From assembly GCA_018389105.1 (NCBI GenBank), contig JACATO010001085.1, positions 930,001-994,000 on the forward strand: DNA of 64,000 bases, in the 5' to 3' direction. Both the position numbers and the translations under genes were made by a program. Positions 50,607 through 62,954 of this stretch are shown here, one piece after another; position 1 is the first letter of the stretch, and every line of letters starts with the position of its first letter. The notes under the pieces were generated by a model. The model ran no database searches. It worked only from the letters and a program-made list of their open reading frames with translations, and was not told the origin of the DNA. The DNA comes from Nautilus pompilius (lineage: Eukaryota > Mollusca > Cephalopoda > Nautilida > Nautilidae).

Positions 50607-51349
50607 TAGAGAATTTAAATAACAAGAAATAATTTACAAATTAAAATTTATTTTTAAATTTAAGATTATCCAGTGTAAATTATTAATAACAACTTATTTC
50701 ATATATAATCCTTCAAAATTATTATTTTAAAGATGAGAGATGCATAAAAATGGATACTTTTAGGTCAGTTTAGCTTTGGAATAAATTCTAGGGCATTGGT
50801 TGTTTTTGCTTTTAGTAATAAAGGGGTAATTTGAAATAAAAAGTTAGGAACATGTTTTATTTATTTTTTTTGAAAAGGAAAGGCTTTAGAAACAAATTTG
50901 ATAGTTAACCTATCATAAAATTTCCATATTACTGGATTTAGTTAATAGGCATCCATCTGCCAGGGGAGATAACTTAAGATTAACACGCCTAAATGAAAGT
51001 TTTCAACAGATGTAGAGATTAATTTTGTTTTCATTAATACATTGGTGGAAGCTAGTTTTTAATGTAATCAGTTGCTAGGTGGCAAATACCATGCTGACAG
51101 GTTATGAATTTATGTGATTACAAAAGTTTTGGTTCTGAGGGTTTTTGTTTGTGACCTTTTTTGTGAAGGCTGACTACTTCCTGGGAGTCTTGACCTGTAA
51201 TGGAAAGTGCCAGTTGAAATGATGTGGATAATGATGGAAAGCACTATTGCCAAGTTACTGGATATCAAGTGAGGGTACAAAGAGATTGTTCTTTTGACAT
51301 TAGTAAAGTGATAGCTGGAATGAATTCTTGGGTGGGCACTGTTCAATCA
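50607..51349. other. intergenic, no feature recognised
   Basis: A+T-rich DNA before the LINE. The part after about 51060 becomes less A+T-rich and may be the LINE's eroded 5' region. Confidence 0.5.
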
Positions 51350-54300
51350 TAAACTTCGTGGTTGATGGAACACTGAAGGCCATTCCAAAGGCTGCTGTTA
51401 GGTACAGTTAACAGTTGAACCTTCACGACCATTGTCCTGTATGAAGGTCAACTGCTTTTTTGCAAGGTGTGGGAATGCACCATAGAAGTTTGGAAGGTGT
51501 TGACCAATGAAGCAACAAAGGTTTCTACTTCCTTATCTGGAGTTGCAAAGTCAGCACCCATGCCAGGGTGCACCACAGGCCCCAATGTGGACAGGCACAG
51601 TGATTAAGAGTAACAGAAACACTAAGGCCATAAGCATTGTGCTTGCAAAAGGGACAAAAGCAAATAAACCTCAACATGTGGGGACAGCCACATTTCAAAC
51701 AAAAAAAGGGAAGGCTAGTGGAAAGAAGTCTGGCTCCCAAGCTTTTCCAACCCTTACTACCAGGGAGTAGCCCAAAGCAACTCCCCATGGCAATAGTGTG
51801 GCGGAGGATACTTCTCCATAGTTGGTCCAAGAAACTGAAGCAGTAAGCAAGTTTCCTGGCAACAATGGTGTGTCCTTAGCTGGGTGCCTGGCACATTCAT
51901 GGAAATGGAAGTAGGCGCTTAGGTAGCTCCTTCCATTTAGATAGCTCTTTTTTTGTGATTTGTGATAATGGATAAGATGGTTAGTTTTTTCTCCCTCATT
52001 GTCAGAGAGACTAAATTTAAATTGCATTTTGATCTTTCTTTAGGTAATCTAGTTAAAACTAACTCAGATGTTTCCTGTTTGCTGGAACTCCATTTCAATA
52101 ATCAGGAAGAAGTAGACTAAATTCACCCAGTGGAAAGGACAGAAGCTCTGTAGTTTTGAACTCACTGGACAAAAATGCAGAGTAACTATTTTATTCCACC
52201 CAAAGTTGAGGTTTAGCTTAGAGTACTCCTATAGTGATAATGCTGGATGCCTAATCATGGCTAGCATTAAACTAGAGAACCAAACAAAGGTGCTGATTGC
52301 TTTGGTGGACACCCCCAACATCCTGAGGGAGTGCATCAAATTCTTTCAGCATTTCAAAGTGTCCCTAGAAGAGGAACTTGATTGTATTTTAGCGCTAAAC
52401 TTGTGGATATCCTGCAGGACATCACAATGATGTGATCTCTTGGAGTGATCATTCCCAGGTTAGGGCTAGCTCTATAGTCAGGGAAGCATCCAGATGACCT
52501 GGAACATGGAAGCTCAAACATCAAGAACATTCAATTCTTTTGAGAAGACTGGAGAAGGAAAACTAATGCTGAAGAAGCTCAACATAAAGTATTGTCAAAT
52601 ACAGAGTGCATATAGGCAGCATAGAGAGAATGGAATTAAATGTTACTTTAAACTAGAATTAAACAATGTGACAGTAGACTCCCCTACCTTAGACAGGATT
52701 CATGCCATTAAAAATGAGTTAACATAGTTAAGTAGTTCAAAAGCAAAAGGTGATAGAGTAAGGGCCAGAACAGGCCATTAGCAAGGAAGGATGTAACATA
52801 ACCTTCTGCAGATTAGAAAGGTCTAGGATGGTAGGTAAACTAATGACTAATCTAAAAGCAAAAGATAGCTACACAATAATCAAGAGAGGAGATATCATCA
52901 GGGAAGAACCTTGGTATTATAAACAGCTCTATACAAGTGAGAGGACTTGTCCTCAAGCCAAGGGCACTCTTTTAGAAAACTTAGAGAGTAAACTAGACCC
53001 CATAGAAACCAAGTTTGTGAAGTCTCCATAACTGAAAATGAAGTAAAAAATGTTTCCCTGAGAGTGATGGCCTTACACCCAAGTTTCTGTAAAAAGTTTG
53101 GATATCTATTAGTGATCTAACAATTGTAGCTAATAGTGTGTTTGATCAAGGGACTTTATAAACTTTGGGGGGGGGTGGTGTGGTGTAATTGTTGGGGCAT
53201 GTTTGTCACTCTCCTTTTAAAGAAAGGTGACATGGACTGTCTGGATAATTGGAGGCCAATTTGTCTCCTAAATTACAATTATAAGATTTTAGCCATGCTG
53301 TTAGCCAGCAGGCTAGCCAAAGTTATGTCTAAAATCTTTAGTGAGAATTAAATCTGCTCAGTTTGAGGTTGGTCTATACAGAGTCTCTCCAACTGATCAG
53401 AGAAATTCTGCATAAAGTAGACACAGAGGGCTCCACAGCAGTCAGCTATTGATCAGATAAAAGTATTTGATAGGGTAGAGTAGAATTTTCTGTTTATGAC
53501 ACTTTAAAAGAGTTTGGATTTGGGGAAGACTTTATTAGTTGAATAAAGTCAGGTTACATTGATATCCAGGCAAGAATTAGTCAGAATGGCTTTGTGTCAG
53601 TGTCAGCTTACTTTAAAACTTCTCATGGAGTATGGCAGGGCTGCCCTTTCAGTGCATTAATGTATGTAATCGTTGCAGAGATGCTGGCCTGTATGATCTG
53701 TGCTAAAGAGAAAGCCATAGGCATAGCAATAACTGATTATAAAATACAGTCTAAGATAATCCACTATACTGACGACCACCATTTTCCTCTGGAACGTCAA
53801 GAGTCTGCCAGTTGTTTTTGACTAACTCAAGCTGTATGAGGATTCACCTGTTTCTGAGTTAACAAAACCAAAACAGAAGGAGTATGGCTGGGCCGTCTTC
53901 TGAGACTGCACCACAACTTTGATCATTTTGGTATTAGGTGGGCTAAGGACAGAATAAAAATTCTGTTTCTCTTAGCTAGCCATATAGACATAGATAAGGA
54001 TAACTGGCAGAAACTAGTTGAAGATATAAAAAGTAAGTTTAAAGGCTGGCAAGCTCATAACCTTAGCTTTGAAGGTAAGGACATGGTAATGAATAGCCTA
54101 GTCAGTCCCCCACCCCATGGTATAGGAGTAAAATTATAGGACTGCCAGACTTGGTGTGTACTGCCACTGAAATTGAATTGGTTGAAAGTTGTTCTTGTGT
54201 GCAAGGGTGCAAATACCTGGTGAATAAACAGATAATCCACTTTTCTATGGATCTAGGCAAATTGAACATTGTAAACATAGCAAGCAAAGTAGGTGCTCAG

Positions 54301-55930
54301 CAGATTAAAAACATCTTAGATTTTATAGGAAGTATCAATAGCATGAAAAACTGGCAAATACTTGGCTTCCATTAAGGTAGCTAAAGCCTTTAGTCCAGAT
54401 AACAGGATAGCCACCCTAAGCGGCAAGCCTAGAAACCACCAAAGCTTAGCAATAACCGTAGCAGATTCCATAAAACTAGTATAGAAGTATGGAGCAAGAG
54501 CAAAATAACCCTCATTGGAAATACCATTAGTATCGGTCTCATTTTCTGAGCCTGGCTATCAGGAGGTATGGGAAGGTTGCCTTGACTCAGGACCATTTCT
54601 ATGGAAAACATTCTGGAACAACAACAAAAACTGTTGTTTAGACAGGTATACTGCTGAAATCCACTGAAAAATCATTTACTTGTGAGGAAAATAAACACAA
54701 ATGGACACTGTTAGCTTCCCCCAAATGCCTTGTTTACAGAGATTGGATGACATGGTCATCCATGTCATCCTTACCAGTCTGCAGCATAAAGCCCTGCAGG
54801 ACCTAGTCCAAGTTCTGGTTCAAGGAATTAAAAGTCACTCACACAGACTCGATCTGTACTAGTGCCATTTTTTAAACTTCCTGGCTCAGCAGGTAGCTTG
54901 GAGTAGGCAGAGGGCTACAGAAGACAGCAAATCCCCTCCAACTGAATTAGTATTCAGAAGATATGTAAGAAGTTTTGTTATGGAAAAAATATGTGGTTAT
55001 ATGAGCTCCAATGTGAGTGACAGGCAAATATTTTTACCCAGTTTAAAGTTAATTAACCAGATATTAGGCCGTCTGCAAGGTTTAAATGTCCTTCAAAAAC
55101 TTCACTATACTTAGGACGACCTCCTTAGTCAAAAATTATTTTTTTAGCCAGCGACATCAAAGGATGATGACTGACTGGAGTAAAACCGATACTTTAATTG
55201 TAAATGACGTCTGGTGAGGTCATGGAGGTCACAGAAGACCACCTTTTCTTTATCAACCAGAACTGATTTTCTCTTCCAGCTCCTAGGGACACACAGAGAG
55301 AAAACTCAGTTCTGAGGCAAGCACCTGGGTAAACTACATCTCCTGCCTCCAGGAAGGAGTTGGTGGCCGATGACCTCTTTAGTCTCACAGTGTGGGATAA
55401 GGTAGTAAACAGCTACACCACCATTAGAAAGTTTCTACGCCAAATACAATTTAAGCACAACAAAATTCATCACTGAAACTGCATACATGGTATCTTGATG
55501 AATTTTGCCAAATCTGTGTTATAAATCTTAGGTGGGAGGAGGATTATTTCTGATGTCTCTTCCAGATGTCAGAATTATTTGTTTTCTACACCTTGGGAGA
55601 GAAAAAAAAAGAATCAGTTGTCAAAAATGTGATGAGGCACCAGCATTTGCACATACGCCCAAACCCAGGGGCTGCTAACAAGTAAGCCATACAACTGAGA
55701 TTTAATAAAGTTGCTAACTTTGTATTAGCAACCATTTGTAAAGGTGAGTGGGTTGGGTTGCTGCGTTATTAATGGTCTAGCACTGATTAAATTAAAATGG
55801 GGAAGTATGAAATCTGTATTAAGTTCCTAGCTGTTGATATTAAAAAAAAACATTCTCCTGCTGCAAGGCCAAGAAGCCACCAAACTGCTTATCTCTAGTA
55901 GAGCTCAGCTAAAAGATGTCTGCTGAGGAT
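51350..55930 (+). mobile_element. decayed Tx1/L1-like LINE
   Basis: A non-LTR retrotransposon of about 4.5 kb, ends approximate. The front part (51507-51770) has a Lys-rich frame that could be the end of ORF1. About 52200-52480 fits an eroded endonuclease domain. Reverse transcriptase is clear: CLDNWRPICLLNYNYKILA at about 53235-53290, then ASRLAKVMSKIF (the NWRPI...YKIL..LA.RL block of Tx1/L1), HGVWQGCPFSALMYVIVAEM at about 53615-53675 and the catalytic box at 53765-53776, which reads YTDD where the family has YADD. Later parts up to about 55820 (INGLALIKLKWGSMKS) resemble the C-terminus. Many stops and at least several frameshifts show it is dead. Confidence 0.78.
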
Positions 55931-58900
55931 CACGGAAATTATGATACAGATCCTGGAAAACTATGACTGCAATAACACTTGCTATTTTAAATTTAGATGT
56001 TGTGGCAACATTTTCTTTATCATTGGTGGATAGAAATTTGTTTTACCCCTCGTCAACAGCATACAGCAAAACAAAGTGGGGCATACATCTTCATCTTGGT
56101 AATAAAACAGTGGAACTTTAGCAAAACTTATGCTGGTGTTATTGATAATCTAGTATCTTACATTTTTTTAGGATTAATTATTAATGTTTTAAAGAACATT
56201 TTACACCAAGAAATGTGTAGAAGTTATTTCTTGAGTTTCTATTAGTCTTACTGAATTTTTAAAAAGTCCTTAAGGACTGCAAGTTGTCTGGTTTAGCTGA
56301 TGGATCACCAGCTCTTGAAATCTTTATTATTATCATTTGCTGTTCATATTTTAGAGAGAATTTAACTGTACAATTGTGACAATTAACTCTCCTCTCTTTC
56401 CTCTTCAAAGAAACCAATGAAAAAATTTACTAGAAACCGAATTTGGAAATTTTCAAAAAATAATTTTGATAAAATTTTCAAGAAACAATTTGGTTTATTT
56501 TCAACCCATAATGTTAATTTAAAAAGAACTGAAGTTTTGCTCCCTGTATACTCCATGTTCTGTACTCACTGGAAGAGCTATCCAGTTTATGATTTAGTTT
56601 GTTTCTTGGGTAGGGAAGCTGAAGAATCAGTTTAAGAGGATGTAAGTTAGGACTAGTTTCTGTTCAGGCTTGAAACTCAGTGTTAGCATGCAGTGGATAA
56701 CTGTCTCAGAAAGTGGTAGCCTTTCTCTACTATGATAATTATGCATCAGAGTATTATATGTATCAGTCATAGATCAAAGTTGTATCTACTGTTCATCATT
56801 TGTATAATTATTATTTCACCTGCTGCACTTGTTGCAAGATTGTGATGGGTTTCAAAGGAAGAAATTAGGAGAAAAGAGAAAGTAGAAAGAAATTTACAAA
56901 GAAAGAGCAAATATTAGGAAATGCAACTGAAGCTGTATCAGATAATCAGTAATGAGTGTGACTATGCCATCCTCTCTTGTATCACTATTTATATTACCCA
57001 AGCAAATCTATGGGTTCAAACTCAGCATCCATATACCTCACACACACAGACAGCTGTTTCTCCCTGGAAAGGTTTCTGGTGCCATCAAAATAGAGGGAAA
57101 ATATTTGACGGTGCAGTGTGATGGTTCTGCATAGTTGCTGCAGAATGTTATGACTGAACAGTTTGAACTGGTGTGGTCTTACTTCTTCTCCAACCAGAGT
57201 ATAAGCTGTGGCTGGATTTCATTATGCATGTTCAATAACTGCCGAAGATCAAACTGCTCTCTGCCATGACCTGAAGTGGAATACTTTGCTGAGTCTTACA
57301 ATAAAAATTCCATTATGAAATTATAACAAAATAAAATAATATAAAATTTTAATAATAATGAAGAGATGAAAAAGCATGAAGTAAAATTCTAAAGATTTAA
57401 TATACTACAAGCAGAAAAGGTCCAGGAATCCCTAAGTCTCCTTATTAAATGGTTATCAGGAGTGAGAAATTGTTTTCCCCCTTATATGCTAACATTAAAA
57501 AATAAAATATGGCATTAAAAAGTTGGGACGGGTAATACTACATGCCCCTCCCACACCAAAAAGTGGATTGGGATGTGTCTCCCCTATCGCACTCTATAAT
57601 TTGGCACTTGTTAGCAATTGAACTATTTGTAAGAGTGAACTGCTATGGTTTTATTTCCGTTGGCTTTAAGTACTTGAAAGTAAAGAAAGGTAGCATGGTG
57701 CATTCTTAACCATAAGTAGTGCAATCACCATTCATGTCTTACAGTGAAGAGGCAGACTTGGGAATAATGCTGCCAAACAAGCAAGAGTTTTTAAATGCTT
57801 TACCTCTGACCTCCAATGATTGAACTAGCTTTGCTCCCTCCCTCTTTAGATGGTACAATTTGTGCCTGAAATTATTAGACTGGCTATTGAAAAAATTAAC
57901 AAAAAAACTTTAAAATGTTCCTTGCTTATTTAATTGCCTACCAACTTGCTTGTAACTGATTAGTCTGGAGATGGTGTATAATGGGTTAATCATACCTCAA
58001 GTTCAGACATTTTCCCTTAACCCTTTACCTAATGGAAATGCCAAAAGGTGATAATCTGCAAGTGAGTTTTACTTAACTGATGAAAGAACCAAAACAAACT
58101 TTTGAATGTTGAAACAGAATATTAAAAAAATAATAATAATAGATGATAACATGTTTTAGACTTTTATCTGATAGATCACTTAGGGGTAACAAATTTGATA
58201 TATATTTCTGATATTATAAAAGCAGTTTCATGTATGTAATTTACAAAATAATCGATAATGATATTAATGTTTTATGATAATTATACCTTTACTCTTTAAA
58301 TATTGTTGATATCATGGTTTTATTGATTATTTCCAATTTTTAGTTAAAGGATTAACCTTTTCTGACACTGTCAAAAAGCTTATTTATTTTTTTTATTTTT
58401 TCCATAGAAATAAACCCTATGAAAGCTAGAACAGCTATGTACTTATGTTTAAAGTTGAAGCTATCACAAAGTAAAACAAGTTTCTCCTGGTGACTGCCAG
58501 ACTTAATGCATAAAGTAGAGACTGTGCTGGCTACTTCCATTTCCAGATTGCTGATTTTCTTTTTGCCACTAGCATTCAAACGATGTCGGCCAAACTTTCA
58601 AGCACAGTTTACTTTGCATGGATTTGACACACAACTTGGTATTTATCTCTACATATTTGGATTTGGTGACAAATCAGAGAAATGGTAGAAATTCTTGTAA
58701 GCAGAAGGTCATATAGTATTTATCATTGCTACAAACTGAAGTTTGCTTGCTCTGCAGACATTTTGGACAAGCTATTTATTTATTTTCTTTATTACAAAAT
58801 AAATTACACATGATGAACAAAATCTTGCAGACTCACAGGATGGAAAATAATTACAATTTTTCACTAGATTTGAACTCCATTTTTAGTAGTAAAATGATTT

Positions 58901-60104
58901 ATACAGAGCAAGCATAAAAATACATTAGAACAGTTTGGAAACAGCCTAGTGTGGTAGCATGATATAAATGATATAATTGTTACAAGGCAGTATGAAGCCA
59001 TTATAGCTTATGTACAAAGGTCCACTGTTTGAGAAAATATTAATTTGCCTTCTGTAGGTCTTATTTCTCAGTTGTCACTATATACAACTATTTTTGGTAG
59101 ACCTCATGCCAGTGACCCTTTGGCTAAAATGTGCTTGCTTTAGACTTGATTCTTTAAACTTCCTTTATGTCTAATATAATTTATATTATTAATTTAGTTA
59201 TATGGCTTTAAAAACAAAGTATTTAGCTATTCTTGTCAATATAGCTATGTAAGTAGTCATACATAATTCATCTAATTCTAAATATTCAAATCTTTTAATG
59301 ATTCTCCACTCCAAACTATAAATTAAGATAGCTCATTTCAGTTATTTTCATTGCACCCTCCATATTTTCTAAATTTAGTTTCAAGAAGCTTCTCAGGAAG
59401 AAATGAATATAATTAAAGGCAATCACTTTTAAAACAGATACTCTAAGCCTGTACGGTATATTCTAAATGTGGGATAATCAGGATAGGATCATATAGAATA
59501 CTACTAGTGTGCCTCTCAGTTTGCATTTTTATGTTAATACCAAAGTCTCTTTCGTATGTACGTATAAAGTAATGATGGTGTGCCTGAATGTTCGTCCTCA
59601 CTCAAATAGTTTTATTTTTGTTTTAAATTTAATTTTACATGTTAATAATCTCTCTCACAAATTATTTAAATCTAGAAAAATATTACTGCTAATAAATGGA
59701 AAAAAATGAACACTAATCTGATATGTTTAAATATTTTTTTCAATACATTCATCATTATTATTGATATAAATTGAAAAGAGTACAGGTCCAAAAAGCATCC
59801 ACTGGTGACATTTGTTAAAATTGTGAAGCTGTCCATTAAGAACAATCATTTTTTTGGCATCTAATTTGTAAAAAAGGTTTTCATAATAGCACTAGTAACA
59901 AACTAAATTTCTACTTTTCAGAGTGTTTGTTGCTTTATTAGGAACTTTGGACAAAGTCTCACTGAAAACTAAATCCAGCATGGTAGCTTTTGGTTGTTTG
60001 CTTGTTTTTCTTCTTTTGAAAAGAATTCTAGCAGCTTCATACAGCAAGGCTTGCAAGCTTGAGCCCTGTGTTGTGAGAACTCCTAAATCTCACTGCTGAT
60101 ATAA
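55931..60104. other. intergenic, no gene recognised
   Basis: About 4.2 kb of A+T-rich DNA between the LINE and the SINE. Short open frames (for example 55997-56245 and 56417-56635 on +) lack family resemblance. A less A+T-rich patch at 58481-58690 could be an old repeat. Confidence 0.55.
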
Positions 60105-60310
60105 TAATGGGGCAGCACAGTGGTCCAGTGGTAGACAATTGGACTGCTAAGGTCTAGGGTCCCAAGTTTGAGTTCTGCAGGGGGCCAACTTGGTTCAGTG
60201 TACCTCTCTCCCTGGCACAGTTTCTTCTCACTCTTTGACCCCAGCCAGTTGTGAGGGTTTCCTCCCACATCTAACAATGAATAGTTCTAACAGGGACTTT
60301 CACTATATCG
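60105..60310 (+). mobile_element. tRNA-derived SINE, forward
   Basis: The head is GGGGCAGCACAGTGGTCCAG with an exact A-box match TGGTCCAGTGG at 60121-60131 and a B-box-like AGTTTGAGTTC at 60165-60175, about the spacing of a tRNA gene. The body has GGCACAGTTTCTTCTCACTC, TTTCCTCCCACATCTAACAA and ATAGTTCTAACAGGGACTTT, as in the other copies. Confidence 0.8.
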
Positions 60311-62279
60311 TCATTCTGTGCAACTACCCGAGTGCTGCAGTGGAACTCAGCAACTCATCATATGATCTGCATGAGATGCTGCCAGCACCATTACTCACTT
60401 CAAATCTACCAATACCATCAAATATTGTTTAATCTTTAAGATGTGATTGTAAAGTTGTAAAATAGTAACCAGGCCAATAATATTGTCAAGATTACTTTTA
60501 TCTACATAATAATAATAATAAGTTTAATGTTACATTGAACAAAAAATCATTTTTAACTTTATCTTTAGGGGCTGGCATTAAATCACAATTATTAAAGAAA
60601 GAGTGAAAAAGCTTTTTCATCCAGAATTAGTAATTTTCCAGTTTGTCCAGATGTACTACTTCTATTTGTTTAAGTCTATAAAAATAGCTTAAATTCTGTA
60701 TAGCTTCTTTCATTTGTTAAAATTTTCATTTAATGAAACAACAAAACTGAATTTAATCCCTCCTTTAAAAAAAGATAAAAGAAAAGAGTAGATAAAGATA
60801 TGTGTTAAACATTAATATATGGTGGTATCAGCCAAAGTAATAATTTTTGTTGTTGTTATTTGACTATCCTGTGACAAATGCAATGCTAAGCATTTGTTGT
60901 TTCTGATTTATCATTTATGTACTTTAGTAAAAATACATTTCAAAGTGTGTACTTGTTGAAATTTACCACCTTGAGTCTCCACAAGAAATTACTACATTAA
61001 GAATGATTAATTTTAAGTTTAGCTTAGTTAATCTGAAGCCATTTCCATATCATTATTATCCCTTTAAACTTCTGAATCTGTCTCATTGTAATGATGCTAA
61101 ATACAAAGGCTCTATCAATATATAAGCAACACTTGTTTAGTTCCATTATGTTAAAAATGCTCTTTGACACTGTGACAATGAACACTCAATATTTTGTTGA
61201 AAAACAAGTGATGCAATAATTTTGGCCACCTATGAATGTTCTCTTTTCATTGGAGTGGTAACTATGGGATTTAAAGGAATACATTTCTTCATATACTAGT
61301 CTGTCAATTTGTGTTTGTGTAAGATATGAAACAGAACTTTAGAGTTTGCCTAGACAATTAAGATTCATCAATTTATAATCTTTGGATTTTCTATACACTG
61401 TATACTATAATGTTTCTGTACTCTCGACTGAAAATAAGGCTGTAATTTTTACCAATGATTTTTTTTCCCTTCTTCTTAACGGGATTTTTGTTGTTGACAA
61501 TTGAAAGAGGATGGATACAATCACAACAGAGTAGCTAAGATAGGGATGGGGATTTTTCTTTTCAAAGTTATTTCCCTTTTTTTTTTTATCATAAATGGAA
61601 AAACTTAGTTTAGGAAATCTCGTCACCTCGGAAAAAAGGAAATAAACAAAATATTATTTTATTTTTTTTAATGAAAATAATGAAATAAATTTTGTAGCCA
61701 AAAAAAAAAATATAATTTAGTCATCAAATACGAAATATCACAATGATTGGCTTTCGACAACCGTATATAATTTTTGTATTTTTGTTTAACTAATATTTTT
61801 TTAGCCCCTCGCGTCTGATGACCTACGCGTTCCCCTTCCTTTCTGTTGGAGCCCTTAAAGCCTCTTGCGTCTAATATAGTATAGTCCACTTAGTGCACCG
61901 AGAATTAAGACTCCCAGAGTAAAGGGAGGTAATTGTAGGAATTATTTCTATTAATATTTATGTTTCAATTATATTTTAATTCTTTTAAACTAAATTTCAA
62001 AATTAAAATAAGTGTTATAGCAGTGGCCTGAAAATTAAGATTGTTGATTCGTCTTTATTCATCATTTTTATGTTCCTCTGAATAATAATATTTATGGAGA
62101 AACTATTGATCCTTTTAATAAAATTGTCTGTACCGTTTTTAAAGGTAAAAAAAAAAAAAACAGTTGCATCATAAACACCATAATTTATAAAATAATTTAC
62201 TTGTTATTTATTTTACATTATAAATTAGTTTTTAGGGGATAATTTCTTTGAATCTGCGAAAGTACTATTATGTAACAAT
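60311..62279. other. intergenic upstream of UNC80
   Basis: A+T-rich and unassigned. A short G+C-richer patch at 61803-61880 has two copies of GCGTCT (GCGTCTGATG, GCGTCTAATA) about 65 bp apart. It might be distal promoter sequence or an old repeat end. Confidence 0.5.
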
Positions 62280-62531
62280 AATGATAGCTCCCTAAAAGCG
62301 TCAGCAAAAGTTAAAGGTCGTCAAAGTTGTCCTGACCGAGGAATGTACGAAATGTTTTTGGAAAGCGAAGATCTCGCTTAGAATCTCTCAGCAGATCTCG
62401 CCTCTGACCAGGAACCGACGGCTTTCCGCGGCACCGTTGAAGCGTATACGCCGTCCTGACTCGGGGGGGAATGTTGTGCGAGTGTTTACTGGGGGAATCT
62501 TAGGAGGCACAGGTGTGTGTGCGTGTGTACG
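62280..62531 (+). promoter_or_regulatory. UNC80: UNC80 promoter-proximal region / 5' leader
   Basis: Base composition shifts here from very A+T-rich to balanced with frequent CpG (GACCGAGG, CGACGGCTTTCCGCGG, GTATACGCCGTCC), which fits a CpG-containing promoter and 5' UTR just before the UNC80 start codon. I see no clear TATA box; the transcription start cannot be fixed from sequence. The leader holds the uORF at 62471-62503. Confidence 0.55.
62471..62503 (+). promoter_or_regulatory. upstream ORF in UNC80 5' leader
   Basis: A complete 10-codon uORF (ATG at 62471, TAG at 62501-62503) encodes MLCECLLGES and ends 28 nt before the UNC80 ATG. The preceding bases (GGGGGGAATG) put G at -3. If the transcript starts upstream of 62471, ribosomes must pass or reinitiate after this uORF. 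Transcription start is unproven, so the uORF's inclusion in the mRNA is inference. Confidence 0.45.
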
Positions 62532-62623
62532 ATGCCCAAACGTAAAACGCAGGATGGCGACGATCTGGATGGCGACCAGTCTGCTCCCTTACCCATCCAG
62601 TCGTTTTTCTGGCGACAGACGAG
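62532..62623 (+). CDS. UNC80: UNC80 coding exon 1 (start of NALCN-complex subunit)
   Basis: UNC80 is a very large (over 3000 aa in vertebrates) cytoplasmic subunit that, with UNC79, supports the NALCN sodium-leak channel that sets neuronal resting potential. This exon encodes the N-terminus: MPKRKTQDGDDLDGD, then APLPIQSFFWRQT and the first two bases of a Ser codon, ending at a GTAAGC donor (62624). Human UNC80 begins MVKRKSSEG... with IPLPIQTFLWRQTS, so the start codon and frame fit the family exactly. The ATG has A at -3 (TACGATG), a favourable context. The exon contains a short internal duplication of GATGGCGAC that encodes two DGD units. It lies in a G+C-richer patch typical of a promoter-proximal first exon. 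Only the first 30 codons plus 2 nt are here. Confidence 0.92.
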
Positions 62624-62905
62624 GTAAGCTTCCTTACAGACATGAACCTCTAGTCGTCGGGTCAGGCTCCCTACTACTACTAAAGATAGATATCCCTTGA
62701 AAACAAGGCGTTTAAACGTACTGGCTGGCTGGCTGGCTGGTCTGGTCTATATTAACCCGATCCCCCCTGACTCTTACCCGTTTGTTTTCTCTATTGCATA
62801 AAAGAAGAGAGAGAAAAAAAAAACTGAATTAAAATTAAGTTTTTTCAGATGCCGAGCACCGCAAACGGCAATGTCTTGATATTATTCTGCTTTCTTTTCA
62901 AACAG
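62624..62905 (+). other. UNC80: UNC80 intron 1
   Basis: A short intron of 282 bp with GTAAGC donor and CAG acceptor. It includes a small (TGGC)n run at about 62721-62743 and a purine-rich stretch near 62805-62822. No other feature is seen. Confidence 0.85.
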
Positions 62906-62954
62906 CCCGTTTATCCGACCAAAGCTAGGAAACTTATGCGAAGCCTCGTGCGTG
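62906..62954 (+). CDS. UNC80: UNC80 coding exon 2
   Basis: This 49-nt exon follows a strong polypyrimidine tract and CAG acceptor (ending at 62905). Its first base completes the Ser codon from exon 1; then come 16 codons, PFIRPKLGNLCEASCV, ending in phase 0 before a perfect GTAAGT donor (62955). Vertebrate UNC80 reads AFLRPKLGKQYEASCV at this point, directly after WRQTS, so the splice join is supported by protein similarity on both sides. Together exons 1 and 2 give the first 47 residues. The next exon should begin with sequence like SFERVL; I did not find it before the window end, so intron 2 is at least about 1 kb and the remainder of this very long gene lies to the right. Confidence 0.92.

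Noticed and set aside
51525..52027. Minus-strand frames of 101 and 110 codons
   Set aside because: Antisense of the LINE; no independent similarity.
60121..60175. tRNA gene suggested by A- and B-box matches
   Set aside because: The sequence continues into the SINE body, the cloverleaf is not complete, and similar heads recur in other copies; it is a SINE head.
62437..62700. 87-codon open frame across the UNC80 first exon
   Set aside because: It is in a different frame from the UNC80 start (offset not a multiple of three) and reads through the donor site; it is a shadow of the true exon.
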